A stretch of 5,320 nt of DNA from an uncultured Lachnospiraceae bacterium (GTDB lineage: Bacteria; Bacillota; Clostridia; Lachnospirales; Lachnospiraceae): positions 1 through 5,320 of the forward strand of contig CAKRJK010000128.1 of assembly GCA_934351705.1 (NCBI GenBank), in the 5' to 3' direction. Within the stretch, counting starts at the first letter, position 1. Every line of letters begins with the position of its first letter. Positions 1 through 5,320 of this stretch are shown here, piece by piece. Position numbers and translations under genes: made by a program. A model generated the notes under the pieces. The model saw nothing but the letters and a program-made list of their open reading frames with translations, ran no database searches and was not told where the DNA came from.

Positions 1-244
1 GTCCTTCCTCTTTATGGGATATGCCATTTTTACTTCCAGCTTTTTCACCGCCTTGAACGACGGTATTACCTCCGCAATCATATCACTGTTCCGAACCCTT
101 GTATTTCAGACCACTGCTGTCTGGCTGCTCCCTCTGATCTTAGGTATCAACGGTGTCTGGCTGTCGATTATTATTGCTGAATTTATGGCGGTTGTTTTTA
201 GCGTTATCTTCCTTGTGACAAAACGAAAAAAATATCATTATTAA
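1..244 (+). CDS. MATE-family efflux transporter, C-terminal fragment
   Basis: This is the 3' end of a gene that begins before the window; the reading frame is open from base 2 and ends with TAA at 242-244. About 80 residues are visible. They hold two or three hydrophobic segments: one around GYAIFTSSFFTALNDG, one around TLVFQTTAVWLLPLILG, and one around WLSIIIAEFMAVVFSVIFLV. A short basic tail, TKRKKYHY, follows. The order of a small-residue-rich helix with an N-D-G break, a helix ending in a Leu/Ile-Gly-x-x-Gly-Val-Trp turn, and a last helix containing Ala-Glu is what I recognise from the C-terminal helices of MATE transporters. These are inner-membrane proteins that export drugs or metabolites in exchange for Na+ or H+. 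The substrate cannot be told from this fragment. The gene converges on leuS and shares its terminator. Other polytopic exporters of the MOP superfamily are a less likely alternative. Confidence 0.72.
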   Translation, partial: SFLFMGYAIFTSSFFTALNDGITSAIISLFRTLVFQTTAVWLLPLILGINGVWLSIIIAEFMAVVFSVIFLVTKRKKYHY

Positions 245-261
245 AAAATGCTTTGTACAAA

Positions 262-299
262 AATATGGCGGGATGATATGCGAATCATCCCGCCATATT
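262..299. terminator. Bidirectional rho-independent terminator between the transporter gene and leuS
   Basis: A perfect 16-bp inverted repeat (arms 262-277 and 284-299) encloses a 6-base loop. The centre of the stem is GC-rich (GGCGGGATGAT). On the plus strand a run of five T follows at 302-306; on the minus strand the complement of the A run at 259-263 gives five T. It lies 17 bases after the transporter stop codon and 17 bases after the leuS stop codon, so it can end both converging transcripts. Confidence 0.93.
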
Positions 300-316
300 A
301 CTTTTTGCAACTTCTT

Positions 317-2734
317 TTATTTTTGTACGATATTGATAATTCTTCCCGGAACATAAATCTCTTTGACAATATTTCCGGTCAATTTATCCGCAACTGCCTC
401 TTTTCCTGCTGCGATTGCGTCTTCTTTCGTGACATCTGCCGGTAATTTTACCACACTCTTTGTCTTACCGTTAATCTGTACGGCAATCTCAATTGTGGAT
501 TCCACAGTCTTTGCCTCATCAAACTCCGGCCATGCCTGTTTGTAAACTCTACCCTCGTATCCGCAAAGCTCCCAAAGTTCTTCTGTGATATGCGGTGCTA
601 CCGGGTTTAACAGCAATAAGAAGGTCTCAAATTCTTTTTTGTTGACTGCACCCTTCTTATAAAAGTCATTGATCAGACTCATCATTGCCGCGATGGCTGT
701 GTTGTATTTCAGGTTCTCAAAATCAGAGCTTACTTTTTGGATTGTCTGGTGCATTACCGTCTCCAAATCGCTGCTGTATTCGTTCCCATCTACCAAGATG
801 TCCTGTAATTTCCATACACGATCTAAGAATCTGCGGCATCCTTTAACACCGTTTTCCGACCAAGACGCACTGAGGTCAAACGCACCGATAAACATCTCAT
901 AAGTACGCAATGTATCCGCACCGTAATCCATCACGATGTCATCAGGGTTTACAACATTTCCGCGGGATTTGGACATCTTCTCTCCGTTCTCACCGAGGAT
1001 CATACCGTGAGAGGTTCTCTTCTGATATGGCTCTTTTGTCGGAACAACGCCCTCATCATATAAAAATCTGTGCCAGAATCTGGAGTAAAGCAAATGTAAG
1101 GTGGTATGTTCCATACCGCCGTTATACCAGTCTACCGGCAGCCAGTACTCTAATGCTTCTTTGCTTGCAAGCGCCTTGTCATTGTGCGGATCTGTATAGC
1201 GTAAGAAATACCATGAGGAACCTGCCCACTGAGGCATGGTATCTGTCTCTCTTAGTGCCGGTCCGCCACAGCAAGGGCAGGTAGTGTTTACCCAGTCTGT
1301 CATCGCTGCTAACGGAGATTCTCCGTTGTCTGTCGGAAGATAGCTGTCAACCTCCGGTAACTCTAACGGAAGCTCACTCTCCGGCAATGGCACATAGCCG
1401 CATTTTTCACATTTTACAATCGGAATCGGCTCGCCCCAATAACGCTGACGTGAGAATACCCAGTCACGCAGTTTGAAGTTTGTCTTGCTCTTTCCGATGC
1501 CTTTTTCCTCTAAAAATTCAATGATTTTTTTCTTTGCCTCGGCAACCTCTAAACCATTTAAGAAGTCTGAATTTACTAATTTACCGGTTGCAACGTCTGT
1601 GTATGCCTCTTCCTGTACATTCTCACCGCCTGCCACAACTTCGATAATCGGAAGATTGAATTTCTTTGCAAACTCCCAGTCTCTCGTGTCGTGTGCCGGA
1701 ACTGCCATGATCGCACCTGTTCCGTAAGACATCAATACATAATCGGATACCCAGATTGGAATTTCTTTGTCATTGACCGGATCGATCGCCATCAGTCCCT
1801 CAATGGCAACACCGGTTTTTTCTTTTGCAAGTTCGGAACGCTCAAAATCGGATTTTCTTGCCGCCTGCTCGCGGTAATCCTGAATTTCGTTCCAGTTTTT
1901 GATCTCGTCTTTGTATTTATCTAAAATCGGATGCTCCGGAGAAACTACCATATAGGTTGCACCGAATAAGGTATCCGGTCTGGTCGTATATACGGTTAAA
2001 GATTCATCTTTTCCCGCAATTTTAAACTGTACCTCCGCACCCTGGCTCTTTCCGATCCAGTTTCTCTGTGAAACTTTGACACGCTCGATATAATCAACGT
2101 CATTTAAGCCTTCTAATAATTTCTCTGCATAGTCTGTGATTTTTAACATCCACTGGCTTTTTACCTTGCGAACAACAGGACTGCCGCAACGCTCGCAGAC
2201 ACCGTTGACTACTTCCTCATTTGCCAGACCTACTTTACAGGAAGTACACCAGTTAATCGGCATCTCGCTCTTATAAGCAAGACCTTTCTTAAACAACTGT
2301 AAGAAAATCCACTGTGTCCATTTGTAGTATTCGGTATCGGTTGTGTTAATCTCACGATCCCAGTCAAAGGAATAACCCAGTGCGTGAAGCTGTCCTTTGA
2401 AACGCTTTACGTTGTTCTCTGTTACAATCTTCGGATGAATCTTATTTTTAATCGCATAGTTTTCTGTCGGCAGACCGAACGCATCCCATCCCATCGGATA
2501 TAAGACATTATATCCCTGCATTCTTCTCTTTCTTGCCACGATATCCAATGCGGTATACGGTCTCGGATGACCTACATGAAGTCCCTGTCCTGACGGATAC
2601 GGAAATTCTACCAGTGCATAATATTTTGGTTTTGTATAATCATCTGTTGCAGCGAACGCTTTCTCATCGTCCCAGATTTTCTGCCACTTCTGTTCTACTG
2701 CTCTGTGATTATACGGTATTCCTTTGGCTGACAT
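317..2734 (-). CDS. leuS: Leucyl-tRNA synthetase (leucine--tRNA ligase)
   Basis: This class I aminoacyl-tRNA synthetase activates leucine with ATP and loads it on tRNA-Leu in the cytoplasm. The gene is complete at 805 residues, the usual length for Bacillota LeuRS. The HIGH motif is HVGH at residues 53-56, in [13 protein letters not shown] zinc-knuckle pattern has Cys 163, 166, 180 and 183. The CP1 editing domain, which removes mischarged amino acids, shows the Thr-rich TTRPDT at about 250-255 and [15 protein letters not shown] at 338-352; Asp349 matches the conserved editing aspartate. [16 protein letters not shown] (423-438) returns to the catalytic fold, and a second Cys set is at 442, 445, 486 and 489. 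KMSKS is at 586-590. The anticodon-binding helices follow, with a small C-terminal domain from about 745. The ATG start is supported by AGGAGG 10 bases upstream and by the typical N-terminus ([14 protein letters not shown]). All key motifs are intact. Confidence 0.98.
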   Translation of the reverse strand: MSAKGIPYNHRAVEQKWQKIWDDEKAFAATDDYTKPKYYALVEFPYPSGQGLHVGHPRPYTALDIVARKRRMQGYNVLYPMGWDAFGLPTENYAIKNKIHPKIVTENNVKRFKGQLHALGYSFDWDREINTTDTEYYKWTQWIFLQLFKKGLAYKSEMPINWCTSCKVGLANEEVVNGVCERCGSPVVRKVKSQWMLKITDYAEKLLEGLNDVDYIERVKVSQRNWIGKSQGAEVQFKIAGKDESLTVYTTRPDTLFGATYMVVSPEHPILDKYKDEIKNWNEIQDYREQAARKSDFERSELAKEKTGVAIEGLMAIDPVNDKEIPIWVSDYVLMSYGTGAIMAVPAHDTRDWEFAKKFNLPIIEVVAGGENVQEEAYTDVATGKLVNSDFLNGLEVAEAKKKIIEFLEEKGIGKSKTNFKLRDWVFSRQRYWGEPIPIVKCEKCGYVPLPESELPLELPEVDSYLPTDNGESPLAAMTDWVNTTCPCCGGPALRETDTMPQWAGSSWYFLRYTDPHNDKALASKEALEYWLPVDWYNGGMEHTTLHLLYSRFWHRFLYDEGVVPTKEPYQKRTSHGMILGENGEKMSKSRGNVVNPDDIVMDYGADTLRTYEMFIGAFDLSASWSENGVKGCRRFLDRVWKLQDILVDGNEYSSDLETVMHQTIQKVSSDFENLKYNTAIAAMMSLINDFYKKGAVNKKEFETFLLLLNPVAPHITEELWELCGYEGRVYKQAWPEFDEAKTVESTIEIAVQINGKTKSVVKLPADVTKEDAIAAGKEAVADKLTGNIVKEIYVPGRIINIVQK

Positions 2735-2744
2735 ACTCTACATT

Positions 2745-2750
2745 CCTCCT
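2745..2750 (-). promoter_or_regulatory. Ribosome binding site of leuS
   Basis: The minus strand reads AGGAGG here, a full match to the anti-Shine-Dalgarno core, with a 10-base spacer before the ATG at 2732-2734. The spacer is slightly long. It contains an out-of-frame ATG followed at once by TAG, which cannot be the leuS start. Confidence 0.88.
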
Positions 2751-2800
2751 GCTTTCATCTATTTTCATTTGTTTTTCAGATTTTTGCTCATATAGATAAA

Positions 2801-2828
2801 ATTTTAACACAGACCGCATATTTGTCAA
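2801..2828 (-). promoter_or_regulatory. Sigma-A-type promoter of leuS
   Basis: On the minus strand a consensus -35 box TTGACA (2823-2828) and a -10 box TAAAAT (2801-2806) are 16 bases apart. The predicted transcript start is near 2794, giving a leader of about 60 bases before the leuS ATG. The promoter lies just after the terminator of the upstream gene, so leuS has its own transcription unit. The leader is too short for a T-box antitermination element and I see no strong hairpin in it. Confidence 0.8.
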
Positions 2829-2862
2829 GTTCTTAGCCGTTTACAATTCCCAACAAAATCAA

Positions 2863-2903
2863 AATAACCGCTCTATGGCAATGCACACCATAAAGCGATT
2901 ATT
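2863..2903 (-). terminator. Rho-independent terminator of the secreted-protein gene
   Basis: Two 16-base arms (2863-2878 and 2888-2903) enclose a 9-base loop. Two positions mismatch on the plus strand as C-A, but on the minus-strand RNA both become G-U pairs, so the stem is continuous only in that direction. T-rich sequence follows on the minus strand (TTTTGATTTTG). The hairpin begins one base after the stop codon at 2905-2907. It should end the transcript coming from the EF-G-like and secreted-protein genes. Confidence 0.85.
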
Positions 2904-2904
2904 T

Positions 2905-4206
2905 TCAAATAGAATCCAATCGAATAGATATGATTTTCTCCAACGGAGAGATACTGTTTCCCTTCCCATCCGTTCCCTCATGATATTTCAGTCCCGCCGA
3001 TTCAAAAAGAACATACACAGAGTCTCCCCATATCATCAATTCCTCTGAACACGGCGGCATCTCCACCTTTTTCATCGGTTTGTTCGGTTTCTTGTCCATC
3101 TCGTCCAAAGATCGATAGACACGCAGATAGGAGGACTTTGTTCTTCCCAAAGAAGTGCTTAAATACACCTTGCCGTCCTTTGCAAAATCAATCCCCTGCA
3201 CCCTTGCCGGAATATTGTAGGTCTCCACCGGATTCAGTTTTGTTCCGTCAAAATAGTACGATACTACTTTGGACTTTAACAGATCGTTGGTGGTCGCCAC
3301 CCATAGCTTTCCGTCATGGTAGGTGATACAGGACGGGCGGTTCTGCACTTTGAATGCCTCGATCGACATGGAGCAGTCGATAAATCCCTGCGGATTTTTC
3401 TTTGCGATCGTCAATAACATCTGATAGGAAATCCGCTCCAATGTGGCATTGTCCGAATGACAAATCCAGATATTTCTTCCGTCATAGGTCAATCCGCCGA
3501 GATGACTGTTCCGCTTCATTCCCAACGTCGCGATGTAAGCTCCCGTCTTTCTGTCAAACATATAGAGTGAACCGACGACATCCCAGTCCACGCTGTACGC
3601 TGTCACCAGAATAAAATCATCTGTCAGGCAGATTCCCTGCGGACATTGATTCTCATCGACAATCCGCTGTTCTTTCATGTCCTCTTCTCTTGTCGAGGGC
3701 ATTCCCGGTATGCTGATGTTATCTAAGATTTTGTACCGGCATTCCTTTAATGTCTTGGAACTCTTGCTCACTTTTGCATCGGTATGATATGAATAGCGGT
3801 TGATATTGACCTGATCGTCAATCCTCTTCGTCCATTTTGCATACAGGATGGTATCTGCCGGCATCTCGCGGTTAATCGTCCACACCTTTTTCTTGAACTG
3901 ACTGTCCTGATACCATCCCGCAAAATTATATCCTACCCGCTTCGCCGGTTCCAACGAAACCGGAAGTTCTGCATATCGGTAAACGCTTTTGTTCTCCGCA
4001 GAATTAAATCCGCCGTTCAACTCATACGTGATATGATATTCCTGCGAAAAGTGTCCGCCTTTTGTTTCCTCGGATTCCTCCGTTTCCTGTGAAGTTGTCG
4101 GGGATACTTTCCGGTTCCATCCATATGCCTGAACAAGGATGGGATCCTCCGATAAGAAAACGAAAATCATAATCCATGCAATTCGTTTCCTTTTGCCAAA
4201 CTTCAT
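2905..4206 (-). CDS. Predicted secreted protein with InlB B-repeat-like domain and beta-propeller-like C-terminal region
   Basis: I do not recognise a named gene. The 433-residue product starts with a basic stretch (KFGKRKR) and a short hydrophobic core (IAWIMIFVFL, 9-18), with a possible signal peptidase site after VQA at 27. A Ser/Thr/Glu-rich linker covers about 35-51. Residues about 58-126 match the InlB B-repeat/Flg_new pattern: YELNGG, then VGYNFAGWYQD, then LYAKW at the end. From about 187 to 431 there are five similar strand-rich units, each with a small-residue/Ile start, a D/H-D/G-x turn and a strand such as IWICHS, LWVATT or VYLSTS. This suggests an NHL/YncE-like beta-propeller. 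Seven Cys occur (156, 188, 193, 249, 278, 293, 386). No LPXTG, C-terminal membrane helix or known catalytic motif is visible, so it may be released or held by an uncleaved signal anchor. The ATG is supported by GAGG 7 bases upstream. A binding or surface role is only an inference. Confidence 0.85.
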   Translation of the reverse strand: MKFGKRKRIAWIMIFVFLSEDPILVQAYGWNRKVSPTTSQETEESEETKGGHFSQEYHITYELNGGFNSAENKSVYRYAELPVSLEPAKRVGYNFAGWYQDSQFKKKVWTINREMPADTILYAKWTKRIDDQVNINRYSYHTDAKVSKSSKTLKECRYKILDNISIPGMPSTREEDMKEQRIVDENQCPQGICLTDDFILVTAYSVDWDVVGSLYMFDRKTGAYIATLGMKRNSHLGGLTYDGRNIWICHSDNATLERISYQMLLTIAKKNPQGFIDCSMSIEAFKVQNRPSCITYHDGKLWVATTNDLLKSKVVSYYFDGTKLNPVETYNIPARVQGIDFAKDGKVYLSTSLGRTKSSYLRVYRSLDEMDKKPNKPMKKVEMPPCSEELMIWGDSVYVLFESAGLKYHEGTDGKGNSISPLEKIISIRLDSI

Positions 4207-4213
4207 ATCTGTG

Positions 4214-4217
4214 CCTC
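4214..4217 (-). promoter_or_regulatory. Ribosome binding site of the secreted-protein gene
   Basis: The minus strand reads TGAGGC, with the GAGG core 7 bases before the ATG at 4204-4206. It lies inside the 32-base gap after the EF-G-like stop codon, where there is no room for a promoter or terminator. This supports the chosen start and co-transcription with the EF-G-like gene. Confidence 0.7.
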
Positions 4218-4238
4218 ATATCAAAGGCTGGCATCTTC

Positions 4239-5320
4239 TTATTCTGCTTTTTCTACCTTGCTGGCTCTTGCTTCTACTTCTTTTTCCTGTATATCGGACG
4301 GTGCCTGCTCGTATCTTGCAAATTCGTAGGAGTAATCTCCGCTTCCGCCTGTCATGGCTCTTAAATCGGTGTTATATCCGAAGAGTTCCATTGACGGAAC
4401 ATCTGCAAGAATTTCCTGTTTGCCGCCCTCTACCGGATTCATGCCAAGCACTCTTCCGCGACGCTTATTCAGATCTCCCATAATATCTCCGGTATACTGA
4501 TCCGGAACGATTACTTTTAAGGACATGATCGGCTCTAACAAGACCGGAGAAGCCTCCATAAAGCCTTTCTTAAATGCCTGTATCGTTGCCATCTTAAATG
4601 CCATCTCGGAAGAATCCACCGGATGATAGGAACCATCATACAAAACAGCCTTGACACCGACAACCGGATAAGCTGCCATCGGTCCTTTCAAAACAGAATC
4701 CGCCAAGCCTTTTTCTACTGCCGGGAAGTAGTTCTTAGGAACTGCTCCGCCCACAACAGTCTGCTCAAATTCATATGGTTTCTCTAAATCTCCGGAAGGT
4801 TCAAACGTCATCTTAACGTGACCGTACTGACCATGACCGCCGGACTGTTTTTTGTATTTGTACTCCACATCCGATTTTTTGCGGATCGTCTCACGGAATG
4901 CAACCTTTGGTTTGGAAAGTTCAATCTCTACTTTATATTTTTCCAGCATTTTGCTTACTACAACTTCCAAATGCAAATCTCCCATACCATAGAGAAGCGT
5001 CTGTCCGTTTTCGCTGTCGTTCACACTCTTTAACGTCAAATCTTCCTGCATCAGTTTTTGCAAAGTCTGGGAAATCTTATCCTCGTCTCCTTTATTCTTT
5101 GCTTTATATCTCATGCAAGTATATGGTGTGGAGATTTGTGTCCGAATATACAAAATCGGATTTGCTTTTGTTGATAACGTATCGGTTGTTGTCACTTTGG
5201 AAAGTTTTGCCAATGCGCCGATGTCGCCTGCGTGAAGTTCCGCAACTTCCTCCGGTTTGTTTCCACGTAACACATATAATTTTCCGATTTTTTCTTCTAC
5301 GTCTTTGTGCTGATTATAGA
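4239..5320 (-). CDS. Elongation factor G-like translational GTPase, C-terminal part (probable EF-G paralogue)
   Basis: The frame is open through the window edge: upstream of the GTG at 5271-5273 it continues as YNQHKDVEEKIGKLY, which reads as EF-G domain II. That GTG is therefore an internal Val, not a start. About 360 residues are visible; the GTPase domain is outside. Counting from that Val, the end of domain II runs to about 48, domain III is about 49-122 (GMGDLHLEVVVSKML), and domain IV is about 123-243. Domain IV has the loop SGGHGQYGHV at 144-153 and the tip motif SYHPVDSSEMAFK at 215-227, where His217 matches the tip histidine (E. coli His583). Domain V has PIMSLKVIVPDQYTGDIMGDLNKRRGRVLGM. 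Family members move tRNA and mRNA through the ribosome during translocation or act in ribosome recycling. No rpsL, rpsG or tuf gene adjoins it downstream, so I favour a paralogue over the str-operon fusA. The TAA at 4239-4241 is followed by no terminator before the next gene. Confidence 0.93.
   Translation of the reverse strand, partial: YNQHKDVEEKIGKLYVLRGNKPEEVAELHAGDIGALAKLSKVTTTDTLSTKANPILYIRTQISTPYTCMRYKAKNKGDEDKISQTLQKLMQEDLTLKSVNDSENGQTLLYGMGDLHLEVVVSKMLEKYKVEIELSKPKVAFRETIRKKSDVEYKYKKQSGGHGQYGHVKMTFEPSGDLEKPYEFEQTVVGGAVPKNYFPAVEKGLADSVLKGPMAAYPVVGVKAVLYDGSYHPVDSSEMAFKMATIQAFKKGFMEASPVLLEPIMSLKVIVPDQYTGDIMGDLNKRRGRVLGMNPVEGGKQEILADVPSMELFGYNTDLRAMTGGSGDYSYEFARYEQAPSDIQEKEVEARASKVEKAE

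Noticed and set aside
248..445. A plus-strand ORF of 65 codons after the transporter gene.
   Set aside because: It runs through the terminator hairpin and then antisense into the conserved end of leuS; its Cys/Phe-rich product looks like a shadow translation.
910..1284. A plus-strand ORF of 124 codons within leuS.
   Set aside because: It lies fully antisense to the catalytic core of leuS, with no ribosome binding site that stands out and no recognisable protein features.
2765..2791. An 8-codon mini-ORF (MSKNLKNK) in the leuS leader with one Leu codon, considered as an attenuation leader peptide.
   Set aside because: It starts only a few bases after the predicted transcript start, has no ribosome binding site, holds a single leucine codon, and no alternative hairpins follow it.
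4022..4234. A minus-strand ORF of 70 codons overlapping the start of the secreted-protein gene.
   Set aside because: It is in another frame of the secreted-protein gene, has no domain-like features, and competes with a start that has a better-placed GAGG site and a plausible signal peptide.
4139..4483. A hydrophobic plus-strand ORF of 114 codons spanning the EF-G-like and secreted-protein junction.
   Set aside because: It is antisense to conserved EF-G domain V; the Leu/Phe-rich character follows from the complement of Lys/Glu-rich coding sequence.

Overview
The window looks like a chromosomal housekeeping segment from a Clostridia-class Bacillota, most likely a Lachnospiraceae-type gut bacterium. 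I infer this from the style of the leucyl-tRNA synthetase (805 residues, compact, HVGH and KMSKS signatures), AGGAGG-type ribosome binding sites, a TTGACA/TAAAAT promoter, moderately AT-rich intergenic DNA, and a secreted protein with an InlB/Flg_new-type repeat. The assignment comes from recognition, not from a database search.

Layout, left to right. (1) 1-244, plus strand: the last ~80 residues of a multi-pass transporter of the MATE type; its beginning lies outside the window. (2) 262-299: a perfect 16-bp inverted repeat with T-tracts on both sides, a bidirectional terminator for the two converging genes. (3) 317-2734, minus strand: complete leuS, with a strong ribosome binding site and its own sigma-A-like promoter at 2801-2828. 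(4) 2863-2903: a terminator that works on the minus strand and begins next to the stop codon of the upstream gene. (5) 2905-4206, minus strand: a predicted secreted protein of 433 residues with an acidic linker, one InlB B-repeat-like domain and a beta-propeller-like C-terminal part, function unknown. (6) 4239-5320, minus strand: the C-terminal ~360 residues of an elongation factor G-like translational GTPase; the GTPase domain is beyond the window edge.

The EF-G-like gene and the secreted-protein gene are separated by only 31 bp without a terminator, so they are probably read from one message that ends at 2863. leuS then starts from its own promoter. Two genes, leuS and the EF-G-like gene, serve translation; the secreted protein between them has no evident functional link to either. 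I see no mobile element, CRISPR array, RNA gene, or convincing new multi-gene system. The least understood item is the secreted propeller protein and its linkage to the EF-G paralogue.
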